Shown here: one piece after another, positions 1 through 8,053 of the stretch
Layout: each line of letters begins with the position of its first letter
Numbering within the stretch: position 1 is the stretch's first letter
NCBI GenBank assembly: GCA_020635725.1
Contig: JACJZF010000001.1
Location: forward strand, 124,001-188,000
Length of the DNA: 64,000 nt
Source of the DNA: Flavobacteriales bacterium
GTDB lineage: Bacteria; Bacteroidota; Bacteroidia; Flavobacteriales_F; PHOS-HE28
Reading direction: 5' to 3'
Position numbers and translations under genes: made by a program
The notes under the pieces: model-generated
The model's input: the letters and a program-made list of their open reading frames with translations, nothing else
Told to the model about the DNA's origin: nothing
Databases searched by the model: none

Positions 1-1250
1 ATACGCCACCTCAAAGCCATCGGGCACAACGGCATCGCCATTCGGAGTTGCGCCAACCTGCACCTCGCCCATGGTGATGCACACGGGCGATTCATCGATC
101 GTCAGCGTTCCCGCATCGGCATCGCACACGATGCATGTTTCCACGGTCACCGGCGCGCCGGCCACATCCAGGCTCGCGCAGATCGAGCCGCCGCCCTGCA
201 CGAGCAGCGCGGCCACTTCGGCACCGGTGGTCACACCGAACTCCACCACACCCAGGTCCAGCGTCAGCGGGTCGTACACTAGCGTATGGATCGTGTACTG
301 GTCAGCGGCCGTCACCGTGAAGGCCGGAGCGGCATCGGCTCCGATGATCACCAGGTCGGTGCCCTGCGTGAGCACGTAGATCGTCTCGAAGCCGGTGGGC
401 ACGTTGCTGTTGCCATCGGGCGTGGCGCTGATGCTGGCCTCACCGGCCACCAGGCACACCTGCGACTCCACAGCGGTCAAGGTGCCCGCATCGGCATCGC
501 ACACGATGCATTCCTCCACGGTGATCAGGATGCCATCCATGTCGAGCGCGCCACAAATGGAACCACCGCCTTGGATGAGCAGCGCCTCCAGGTCAAGTAG
601 CGTGGTGACACCGAATTCTACCAGCCCCAGATCGATGGTGGCCGGGTCGAAGACCAGCGTATGCAGGTAATAATCGCCTGGTGCGTTCACGGTGAACAGA
701 GGGAGGTCTTCACCATCGATGATCACAGGATCGGATCCGAGCGTGAGCGCATAGACCATCGCATAACCCGAAGGAACAACCGCGCTTCCATCGGGCGTGG
801 CAGAGATATCCGCGGCACCGCCCTGCAGGCATACAGGTGTCTGGTCTGCAACAAGGGAGCCCGTCTCCGCCTCGCACGTGAGGCATTCCTCCACGGTCAC
901 CGGCGCGCCGGCCACATCCAGGCTCGCGCAGATCGAGCCGCCGCCCTGCACGAGCAGCGCCGCTACTTCGGCACCGGTGGTCGCGCCGAACTCCACCACG
1001 CCCAGGTCCAGCGTCAGCGGGTCGTACACCAGCGTATGGATCGTGTATTGGTCAGCGGCCGTCACCGTGAAGGCCGGAGCGGCATCGGCACCGATGATCA
1101 CCAGGTCGATACCCTGCGTGAGCACGTAGATCGTCTCGAAGCCGGTGGGCACGTTGCTGTTGCCATCGGGCGAGGCGCTGATGGCGGCCTCACCCGCTTC
1201 GAGGCATACGTTGGCGGCCACGGGCGTGATCGTGCCGGCCATGGCGTCGC
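1..1250. repeat. 375-bp tandem coding repeats inside the secreted protein gene
   Basis: Coding modules with a 375-bp period (125 residues). The segments 141-440 and 891-1190 are 750 bp apart, two periods, and differ at only about ten positions over their first 280 bases. The module between them (about 516-815) is clearly more diverged at the DNA level although its protein motifs are the same. Both near-identical copies lose similarity abruptly near 425 and 1175. Confidence 0.85.
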
Positions 1251-2139
1251 AGCCGGTGGGCTCGGGCCCGAGCACGCAGATGCTGAGCGCGGTGTTCGCG
1301 GGCACGTTCGTACCGAAGTGATACACCCGCACGTAATAGGTCTCGCCGACCGTGAGGCCACTCGCCGTGAGCACTTCGGTGTTGCCGGGGAACTGCTCAT
1401 CCACGCAATCCACGGGCGTGCCGTTGCAGGCACCCGAGCGCAGCTCCACCACCGCATCGAAGCCGGAACCGGTGGCCACTTGGATCTCGTGGCTCACGTC
1501 GGTGGCGGTGAAGGCGTACCACACGTCATCGTTCGATGTGCCGCCGCAGGCAGAAGCCGTGGTGGAGGCCGTGGCCAGCAGGATGGTGCCGTTCACCGGA
1601 TCGCAGGTCGTGCTGGGCGAGAGCACGGTGGCATTGGCGCAATCGTCGTTGGAGGGTGCCTGCGGAGCGTACACGCAGATGGTGAAGGTGGTGGTCGATG
1701 GCACGTTGTCGAACCAGTCGTAGACCCGGATATAGTAGGTCTGCCCCACGGTGAGCCCGCCTGCGGAGAGCACCTCCACACCGCCAGCGTTGGCGCCGTC
1801 GCGGCAGGCGATGTTCGTGCCATCGCATCCGCCCGAGCGCAGGTCGATCACGCCATCGAAGCCGGCGCTGCAGGCCACTTCGATCACCTGCGAGGTGGCG
1901 GTGGCCACGAAACTGTACCAGACATCCTCGTTCGCCGTGCCCGTGAAGCCACCGCACAGGATGGCGGGGATCGACTCGGTCGCGCCGGCCACATCGCCGG
2001 CGATACCGGTGCAACTCGTGCCCACCGTCAGCGCGATGGCGCCGGAGCAATCATCGTTCGACGGCTGGGCCAGTGCCGTCACGGGCGCGAAGAGCGCGCA
2101 TATCAATAGGCGGCGCAGTGCCGCGTAGCTAGGAATCAT
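1..2139 (-). CDS. Large secreted repeat protein, C-terminus cut by window edge (probable T9SS cargo)
   Basis: Open frame of 713 codons from ATG at 2139 running off the left edge. An N-terminal signal peptide (about residues 1-25, ending ALAQ) is followed by two PPC-like beta-sandwich modules (about 26-155 and 162-290), each beginning with an NDDC motif and containing DVWYxF and GQTYYIRVY/GETYYVRVY. From about residue 297 come modules of exactly 125 residues (three complete and the start of a fourth), each with a PDG motif, an HTLVxDP motif and a QGGGSIC motif. Modular secreted proteins of this kind in Bacteroidota normally end in a T9SS sorting domain, which here would lie outside the window. 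The protein is probably a surface or extracellular adhesin-like protein; no catalytic motif is visible. It lies 45 bp downstream of the next secreted-protein gene and is probably co-transcribed with it. Confidence 0.8.
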   Translation of the reverse strand, partial: MIPSYAALRRLLICALFAPVTALAQPSNDDCSGAIALTVGTSCTGIAGDVAGATESIPAILCGGFTGTANEDVWYSFVATATSQVIEVACSAGFDGVIDLRSGGCDGTNIACRDGANAGGVEVLSAGGLTVGQTYYIRVYDWFDNVPSTTTFTICVYAPQAPSNDDCANATVLSPSTTCDPVNGTILLATASTTASACGGTSNDDVWYAFTATDVSHEIQVATGSGFDAVVELRSGACNGTPVDCVDEQFPGNTEVLTASGLTVGETYYVRVYHFGTNVPANTALSICVLGPEPTGCDAMAGTITPVAANVCLEAGEAAISASPDGNSNVPTGFETIYVLTQGIDLVIIGADAAPAFTVTAADQYTIHTLVYDPLTLDLGVVEFGATTGAEVAALLVQGGGSICASLDVAGAPVTVEECLTCEAETGSLVADQTPVCLQGGAADISATPDGSAVVPSGYAMVYALTLGSDPVIIDGEDLPLFTVNAPGDYYLHTLVFDPATIDLGLVEFGVTTLLDLEALLIQGGGSICGALDMDGILITVEECIVCDADAGTLTAVESQVCLVAGEASISATPDGNSNVPTGFETIYVLTQGTDLVIIGADAAPAFTVTAADQYTIHTLVYDPLTLDLGVVEFGVTTGAEVAALLVQGGGSICASLDVAGAPVTVETCIVCDADAGTLTIDESPVCITMGEVQVGATPNGDAVVPDGFEVAY

Positions 2140-2184
2140 CGTTCGTATGGGTGTTGTTTCGTTTTCCGATTGGCGCGTTCGTGC

Positions 2185-4212
2185 TCAGCGCACCATGAAA
2201 CGCAGCTCGTTCCTGCGGTCGGGGTAGATCACATCCAGCAGATAAGCGCCGGGGGCGAGCTGCCCGGCCAGATCGATGCGCATCGATGGACCTTGTGGGC
2301 GTACCATGTGAACCACGCGGCCGCTCGGGTCGATGATCCGCAGGGAGACCGCATCGCGGCCCAAGCCGATCACCACCAGCTGGCCATCGTTGGGGTTCGG
2401 CCAGATGCGCAAGGCCGATTCCACCGCAGCGGGCGCCATGCCCAAGAAGAGGCAATCCTCTGCCGTGAGGCTGATGCTGTATGGGCCGAAGGAGTTGTTG
2501 CCGGCATCACGGAGCACGGGCAGGTAGTAGATGCCGGGCGCCAGGTCGTTGAAGATGTAGGTCGTGTTGCCATCGCCGCAATCGGTGTCCACGGCGGTGA
2601 AATAGATCAGCGCATCACCCGGGCAGGTGGTGGCCAGCACGCCCAGCGTGTTCGACCAGGCGGGGTCCATGCCGCAGTAGGAGGCCACCAGATCCGTGCA
2701 GGCATCAATGGAGAAGGCATGCCAGGTCACAGGCGCGGCCGCGAAGGGCGAGCCCGCCACGAAGTCGCCGGTGCTGGTGGCATTGGTGTTGTCGCCATCC
2801 ACCACCACGGTGGCCCCGGCATCGAGCTGGAAGGCCACCACATCGCCGCACACGTCATTGGCCGGAGGCGTTGAGGGGCAGCTCGTGGCGGAGACCGAGA
2901 TGGTGTACTCCCCGATCGCGTTGCTGGCCTCATCGCGCAGCACCGGTACCAGGTAATCGCCCGCAGGCAGGTTGCTGAAGATGTAGGTGCGATTGCCATC
3001 GCCGCAATCCGTGTCGTTGAAGTTGCTGAAGAAGACGAGGTCCGATGCCGGGCAATCGCGCGAGAGGAAGCCGAGCGTGTTGTCCCAGCTGGGAGCCAGC
3101 CCGCAATACGCCACCGTCACGCGCGCGCAGGTGGTGGTGGTGAAGCCGTGCCAGATCACCGGTGCGGCGGCGAAGGGAGAACCCGCCACGAAGTCGCCCG
3201 TGGAAGTGGCGGCGGTATTGTCACCGGTGAAGGCGATGGAGCCTCCGACCGCGAGCGGCTGGGACTCGACCTGCGCGCACTGGTCCTGGTAGGTGGGAGC
3301 AGGAGGGCATTCGCTGCCAGTGACCGTGAGCGTGTACTCGCCAACGGACCCGCTGGCCGGATGCAGCAGCACGGGTATGTAATAGGTGCCCGCCAGCAAC
3401 CCGTCGTAGAAATAGGTACGGTTGCCATCGCCGCAATCATCGGCATTGAAGGTGCTGAAGTACACCAGGTCCGAAGCCGGGCAATCGCGCGCCAGGATGC
3501 CCAGCGTGTTCCCCCAGGCGGGTACCTGACCGCAATAGGCCACGCTCACGCTGGCGCATTCATCCAGCGTGAAGGAGTGCCAGACCACGGGAGCGCCCGC
3601 GAAGGGCGAGCCCTGCGCGAAATCACCGGTGGCGGTAGCTGTGGTGTTGTCCCCGGAGAAGGTGAGCGTGCCGCCCACGGTCAAGGTCTCGGGCGTCACA
3701 TCGGCGCAAGCATCGTTCGGGGCGCCGCCGCCGCCGCATTCCGCCGCTGCCACCGTCACCGTGTAGGGTCCAATGGCGCCGGGATCCTCATACCAAACCG
3801 GGAAGTAGTACGTGGCGGGCTGGGCACCGAGGAAATAGATCGTGGGGTTGCCATCGCCGCAGACCGTGGTGTTGTACTGCTGGGTGACGATGAGCGTATT
3901 GTTGGCCGGACAGGTGGTGGCCAGCACGTTCCAGTACTCCGTGAAGGCAGGCGAGGTGCCGCAGTAGGAAATGGTGAGGTCCGCGCAGGTGGTGATCGTG
4001 AAGGCGTGCCAGCTGCTGGGAATCCCCAGGCCGGCGAGTATCGATCCCGGCGCGTAGTCCAGGTCGATCGTCGCGCCGGTATTATCACCGGTGAAGACCA
4101 CCGACTCTCCCACGGCCAGTGGCACGGGTACCACGGTCGTGCAGGTATCATTGGTCTGCGCGAATGCGCTGAAGGCGGAGAGGATGGCGAAAACGAGTGT
4201 GGTTTGCTTCAT
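2185..4212 (-). CDS. Secreted four-module PPC-like protein with T9SS sorting domain
   Basis: 675 residues from the ATG at 4212, chosen because it begins a clean signal peptide (MKQTTLVFAILSAFSAFAQ); a longer upstream frame lacks one. Four consecutive PPC-like modules of about 143 residues follow, each with a conserved W(H) aromatic, a YCG motif and a CGDGN motif. The last 75 residues form a T9SS type A sorting domain (IWPNPNDGQ at its start, GAYLLDV near the end, terminal MVR). The protein should be exported across the outer membrane by T9SS and anchored or released. No enzyme motif is visible. It is followed at 45 bp by the next secreted-protein gene. Confidence 0.88.
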   Translation of the reverse strand: MKQTTLVFAILSAFSAFAQTNDTCTTVVPVPLAVGESVVFTGDNTGATIDLDYAPGSILAGLGIPSSWHAFTITTCADLTISYCGTSPAFTEYWNVLATTCPANNTLIVTQQYNTTVCGDGNPTIYFLGAQPATYYFPVWYEDPGAIGPYTVTVAAAECGGGGAPNDACADVTPETLTVGGTLTFSGDNTTATATGDFAQGSPFAGAPVVWHSFTLDECASVSVAYCGQVPAWGNTLGILARDCPASDLVYFSTFNADDCGDGNRTYFYDGLLAGTYYIPVLLHPASGSVGEYTLTVTGSECPPAPTYQDQCAQVESQPLAVGGSIAFTGDNTAATSTGDFVAGSPFAAAPVIWHGFTTTTCARVTVAYCGLAPSWDNTLGFLSRDCPASDLVFFSNFNDTDCGDGNRTYIFSNLPAGDYLVPVLRDEASNAIGEYTISVSATSCPSTPPANDVCGDVVAFQLDAGATVVVDGDNTNATSTGDFVAGSPFAAAPVTWHAFSIDACTDLVASYCGMDPAWSNTLGVLATTCPGDALIYFTAVDTDCGDGNTTYIFNDLAPGIYYLPVLRDAGNNSFGPYSISLTAEDCLFLGMAPAAVESALRIWPNPNDGQLVVIGLGRDAVSLRIIDPSGRVVHMVRPQGPSMRIDLAGQLAPGAYLLDVIYPDRRNELRFMVR
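2500..4190. repeat. Four 429-bp tandem coding repeats
   Basis: The conserved tryptophan region (GCCAG on the plus strand) recurs at 2721, 3150, 3579 and 4008, so the spacing is exactly 429 bp (143 codons) three times running. The three modules nearest the C-terminus share the GSPFA(A/G)APV motif and are much alike at the DNA level; the N-terminal one is more diverged. Confidence 0.85.
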
Positions 4213-4290
4213 GGTCGTTGGGCTCGGCTCACGTTCAAGGGGCGAAATTCCTGCCTCCATCGGGTGCCGTGTACCGCGCCTACGCATGAC

Positions 4291-4299
4291 TTATCCACA
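4291..4299 (+). other. Isolated DnaA-box-like 9-mer
   Basis: TTATCCACA, a perfect match to the Escherichia coli consensus DnaA box, lies in the 151-bp gap between two secreted-protein genes. No cluster of further boxes or AT-rich unwinding region is present, so this is recorded only as a sequence match. Confidence 0.2.
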
Positions 4300-4322
4300 T
4301 GGGACCGAAGGTGGAAAGCAAG

Positions 4323-4344
4323 AAAGGCGGCCGAAGCCGCCTTT
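4323..4344 (-). terminator. Intrinsic terminator of the GEVED protein gene
   Basis: Perfect 9-bp stem (AAAGGCGGC at 4323-4331 with GCCGCCTTT at 4336-4344) closed by a CGAA tetraloop. Read on the minus strand it lies about 20 bp past the stop of the gene ending at 4364 and is followed by a T-rich run (CTTTCTTGCTTTCC). Confidence 0.75.
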
Positions 4345-4363
4345 CCCGCTGATCCAATAACCC

Positions 4364-7132
4364 TTAGCGAACCACCACGCGGAGCTGTTCCATGAGCCCG
4401 CCATGCATGGTCAAGCGCAGCATGTACGTGCCTGCGGCCACTTGGCCGCGCAGGCCCAGCGCCGTGGCTGAACCTTGCGTGAGGGCGCGCTGCTCCGAGT
4501 AGACCGTACGGCCCGCCACATCGATCATCTCGATGAGGGTGGCACCGGTGGCCCCTTGGTAGTTGATGGTCATGTCGCCGTCGTTCGGGTTGGGGAATAC
4601 GCTCCACGATCCGGCTTGCAGCTCGGCAAGGCCCGTCACCACGCCGATCATGTCGATGCTGTAATCCTCCACCTGACCGTAGCTGGAGGTGTCGCACGGC
4701 GTGGCGTTCGGCGCGTTGAAGTAATCCGGGCCGGTGTAGGTGTCGTGCAGGCGAACGCGCATGCGGGTCACGCCCAGCGATGCGGTCAACGGCACGCTCA
4801 CGATTCCGCTGTGAGGGCCTACGCCCGTGGCAGACATGAAGACTTCCTCGCCGGCATCGTCGAAGTCCTGATCCTGGTTCCAGTCGATCCAGGCCAGCAC
4901 CTGATCCGTATCGTACCCCGCCGCGATCGTCACGGTGAGCGGGTAATCCACACCGCCCACCACCGTTCCGGTGACGCCGGTGAAATCCTCATAGCCATTG
5001 GGGGCGCTGGAGCTGTTGTCGATGCCCGCGAAGTTCACGTTGCTGATCTTCTCGAACAGGATCGAGCTCGCGCCCGCCTCGCAATACGGACCTGCCGTGG
5101 CGCAGGGCGTGGCGGATACCAGGATCTCATAAGGCCCCATCGCGGAGGTGGGATCCATGAGCACGGGCAGGTACCAGGTGCCTGCGGGCAGCTCCACGAA
5201 GTTCACGATCAGGTTTGTGGGGCAGGTTTCGCCATCGGCGGCTCCGAGCACGTAGTCGTTCCCGGCAGGGCATGCATTGGCCAGGAAGATCCAGACATTC
5301 TCGAAGGCGGGATCGGTGCCGCAGTAGGAGACCGACACGTTGGAACACTCCGTGGTGGTGAAGGCGTGCCACACGGTGGGATCGAGGCCTTCGAGGTCGG
5401 AGCCCGGCTCGAAATCACCCGTGTTGGTAGCACCGGTGTTGTCTCCGGAGAAGCTCACGCTGCCACCAACGAGCAGGTCTACCGGCGTCACGCTGCCGCA
5501 CAGGTCGTTCACCGGGGTGGTGCCGCCACCAGAGGTCACCTCGATGGTGTAGTCCTCCACTTCGCCGTAGCTCGCGAGGCCGCAGGGCGTATCGTTGAAG
5601 TTGTTCTGATAGCCCGAGCCATCGTGCGTGTCGTGCAGGCGGATGCGCATGCGCGTGGTGCCCAGCACAGCGTCGGCCGGTACCGATACGGTTCCCGTGT
5701 ACACGTCCTCAGGGCCGATGATCGAGACGAAGACCTGCTCGCCGGCGTCATCGAAATCCTCGTCCTGGTTCCAATCGATCCAGGCCAGTACCTGGTTCTC
5801 CTCGTACACCGTGGCGGAGCCATTGCGAGCCGCATCCACGGCAATGGGATAATCCATGCCCTGCTGCACGGTGCCGCTCACGGCCGTGAAGTCGGAATAG
5901 GCGGGTGCCACCGGTGCCGCATCAGGCGAATCGTTGTCGATGCCAGCGAAGTTCACGTTGATGATGCGTTCCTCCAGACCCAGGCCGGTACCATCGGCAC
6001 CGGCAGTGCAGTAGCCGCTTCCGCCGCTCTCAGCCACCACGCAGGTAGCAAAGTCGAACACCGTCTGCGGATCCGTGTACGCATAATAGTAAACCCGGTA
6101 GTAATAGGTCGATCCGGGGGTGGTGGCGAAGGTCATGCCCTCAACACCCGCCCGAACCGAAGTGTCGGAGCAACCGAGCGAGCTCAAGGAGCCGCAGCTG
6201 CCTTGGAAGGCTTCGAGGATCACGTCGAGGCCCGTGAGCTCATCGCCAGCGCCGCCGACACCCACGGTGGTCACCTCGCTGGTGGCCACGAAGGAATACC
6301 ACACATCAGCCGCCAGGTCACTCACGAAGCCGCTGCACGTGGCGGCGGCCATCGACTCGGTCGCATCCAGCAGGGAGCCCAGGGTGCCCACGCATCCTGC
6401 TCCGGGCAGAATCGGCAAGGCGCCCGCGCATTCATCGTTCTCCGGGCCTGATCCACCACCGTTGGCGATGTTCACTGTGTAATCCTCGACCTCGCCGTAG
6501 CTGGCGTCGCCGCAGGGCGTATCGTTGAACACGTTGATGTACTGGCTGCCATCATGCGTGTCGTGCAGGCGCACACGCATGCGCGTGGTGCCGATCGAGG
6601 CTGTCATCGGGATGCTCACCATGCCCGTGTAGGCCGTGGTGTTGATGATCGCGCTCACGTACACCTGCTCACCGGCATCATCGAAATCGCCATCCTGGTT
6701 GAAATCGATCCACGCCAGGGCCTGGTCGGAGCTGAAGCTCTGCCCGATGGAACTGCTGGCACCGATGCTGATCGCGTAGGATCCACCAACGTTCACGTTG
6801 GCCACCTGCGCGGTGTAATCCGAATATGCCGGGGCAACAGGGGCCGCATCGGGGCTGCTGTTGTTGATGCCAGCGAAGGTCACGTTGGTGATCCGCTCAT
6901 CGAGGTCGAAGTCAATCGATCCCGTGGCGCCAGCGGCGCAGTATCCGCCGCCGCGAAGGCTGTTCATTCCGCCGCTCAGGTTCGGTGCGGAATGATGCAC
7001 GGGCAACGCGCTGAAACGTTGGGGCGCCTGCTTGCGCGCCGCCTGATCCATCCGCGACTGGGCCATGGTGGCCGTGCCCGCGAGCAAGGCCAAAGCCAGC
7101 GGAAGACCCTTCATCGTAAATGTCTTCATCAT
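4364..7132 (-). CDS. Large secreted protein with three GEVED domains and T9SS sorting domain
   Basis: 922 residues with an N-terminal signal peptide (hydrophobic stretch, then TMAQ). Start ATG at 7132; an in-frame ATG at 7129 is equally possible. GEVED domains, recognised by WIDxNQDxDFDDAGE and the closing GEVEDYT or GQVEDYS motif, lie at about 60-225, 370-530 and 690-840. PPC-like modules with NDEC/NDLC starts lie between them. The last 75 residues are a T9SS type A sorting domain (VFPNPNDGD, GTYMLRL, terminal VVVR). This is an extracellular or surface protein of unknown ligand. It is not in an operon with the gene at 4212, because a terminator separates them. Confidence 0.88.
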   Translation of the reverse strand: MMKTFTMKGLPLALALLAGTATMAQSRMDQAARKQAPQRFSALPVHHSAPNLSGGMNSLRGGGYCAAGATGSIDFDLDERITNVTFAGINNSSPDAAPVAPAYSDYTAQVANVNVGGSYAISIGASSSIGQSFSSDQALAWIDFNQDGDFDDAGEQVYVSAIINTTAYTGMVSIPMTASIGTTRMRVRLHDTHDGSQYINVFNDTPCGDASYGEVEDYTVNIANGGGSGPENDECAGALPILPGAGCVGTLGSLLDATESMAAATCSGFVSDLAADVWYSFVATSEVTTVGVGGAGDELTGLDVILEAFQGSCGSLSSLGCSDTSVRAGVEGMTFATTPGSTYYYRVYYYAYTDPQTVFDFATCVVAESGGSGYCTAGADGTGLGLEERIINVNFAGIDNDSPDAAPVAPAYSDFTAVSGTVQQGMDYPIAVDAARNGSATVYEENQVLAWIDWNQDEDFDDAGEQVFVSIIGPEDVYTGTVSVPADAVLGTTRMRIRLHDTHDGSGYQNNFNDTPCGLASYGEVEDYTIEVTSGGGTTPVNDLCGSVTPVDLLVGGSVSFSGDNTGATNTGDFEPGSDLEGLDPTVWHAFTTTECSNVSVSYCGTDPAFENVWIFLANACPAGNDYVLGAADGETCPTNLIVNFVELPAGTWYLPVLMDPTSAMGPYEILVSATPCATAGPYCEAGASSILFEKISNVNFAGIDNSSSAPNGYEDFTGVTGTVVGGVDYPLTVTIAAGYDTDQVLAWIDWNQDQDFDDAGEEVFMSATGVGPHSGIVSVPLTASLGVTRMRVRLHDTYTGPDYFNAPNATPCDTSSYGQVEDYSIDMIGVVTGLAELQAGSWSVFPNPNDGDMTINYQGATGATLIEMIDVAGRTVYSEQRALTQGSATALGLRGQVAAGTYMLRLTMHGGLMEQLRVVVR

Positions 7133-7202
7133 GGAGTGCTTGGGTTATTGGTAGCCGCGAAGTGACGCACTTGGGACGGCAAATCCAAGGTCTTTCTCCG
7201 TC

Positions 7203-7210
7203 ACCTTTGC
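7203..7210 (+). promoter_or_regulatory. CACCTTTG element upstream of the SDR gene
   Basis: CACCTTTGC ends three bases before the ATG at 7214. The same nine bases precede the kinase start at 33240. They resemble the Bacteroidota -7 element (TAnnTTTG) but lack the leading TA. Confidence 0.35.
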
Positions 7211-7213
7211 ACC

Positions 7214-7996
7214 ATGGACATTCAATTGACCGGTCAGCGCGCGCTCGTGCTGGGCGCATCGCAAGGCATCGGGCGCGCCGTGGCTGCGGAACTCGCCGCT
7301 CTGGGCGCCTCCATTACAGCGCTCGCACGGGATGAGGACAAGCTCCAACGGCTCATCACTGGCCTGAAGAACACCGGCGGGCACCACACGAGCCTGAGCG
7401 TGGACATGAGTGACACCATCGCTTTGGAGCGGGGCTTGGCCCAGCTCCTCCAGCACGGCCCCTTCGATGTGGCGGTGCTCAACAGCGGCGGACCGCCTCC
7501 GGGCCTGGCGCACGAGGCGGGGCTCGAGTCATTCGAGGCGGCTTTCCGCCAGCACCTCCTGGCCTACCAGGCCGTGGTGCGCGCGGTGGTGCCCGGCATG
7601 AAGGCGCGCAAGCATGGCCGCCTCATCAACATCATCAGCACCAGCGTGAAGCAGCCCCTGCCCAACCTGGGGGTGAGCAACACCATACGTGGCGCGGTGG
7701 CGCAATGGGCGAAGACCTTGGCCACGGAGCTGGGCCCTTACGGGATCACGGTGAACAATGTGCTCCCTGGTGCCACCGGTACCGACCGGCTCAGCGCAAT
7801 CATCAAGAACAAGGCCGCCAAGCAGGGTATTTCAGAAACCGAAGCGGCCGAGGAGATGATGGCGGAGATCCCGCTGCGCCGTTTCGCGGAGCCCGAGGAG
7901 ATCGCCTACGCGGTGGCCTTCCTCGCCAGTCCAGCCGGGGCATACATCAACGGCATCAACCTGCCTGTCGACGGCGGTCGCACGGCCTGCCTCTGA
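7214..7996 (+). CDS. SDR-family oxidoreductase lacking the catalytic Tyr/Lys
   Basis: 260 residues with a classical SDR Rossmann fold: GASQGIG cofactor motif at 14-20, NSGGPPPG in place of NNAG, and PVDGG near the C-terminus. The catalytic serine region (IISTS, 140-144) is present. The residues expected to be Tyr and Lys of YxxxK are Ser155 and Arg159 (sequence VSNTIRGAV). That replacement typifies a subfamily annotated loosely as 3-oxoacyl-ACP-reductase-like; its substrate is unknown to me. It may bind NAD(P) without normal reductase chemistry. It is a single gene, convergent with the secreted-protein gene that ends at 8054. Confidence 0.85.
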   Translation: MDIQLTGQRALVLGASQGIGRAVAAELAALGASITALARDEDKLQRLITGLKNTGGHHTSLSVDMSDTIALERGLAQLLQHGPFDVAVLNSGGPPPGLAHEAGLESFEAAFRQHLLAYQAVVRAVVPGMKARKHGRLINIISTSVKQPLPNLGVSNTIRGAVAQWAKTLATELGPYGITVNNVLPGATGTDRLSAIIKNKAAKQGISETEAAEEMMAEIPLRRFAEPEEIAYAVAFLASPAGAYINGINLPVDGGRTACL

Positions 7997-8008
7997 TGGC
8001 CCGAAAAA

Positions 8009-8037
8009 GAGCGGGGCGCCCAATGGGCGCCCCGCTC
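8009..8037 (-). terminator. Strong intrinsic terminator between convergent genes
   Basis: Perfect 13-bp GC-rich stem (8009-8021 with 8025-8037) closed by a 3-base loop. On the minus strand it is followed by TCTTTTTC, so it mainly terminates the secreted-protein gene ending at 8054. It may also stop readthrough from the SDR gene. Confidence 0.85.
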
Positions 8038-8053
8038 GCTTCCATATCGTCGA

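Noticed and set aside
661..2109. Long plus-strand open frames opposite the secreted-protein genes
   Set aside because: They are complementary shadows of GC-rich repeat genes: rich in His, Arg and Gly, no known motif, and found opposite most T9SS genes here.
4291..4299. Perfect DnaA box as a replication-origin signal
   Set aside because: It stands alone; no box cluster, AT-rich region or dnaA/dnaN neighbourhood is present.
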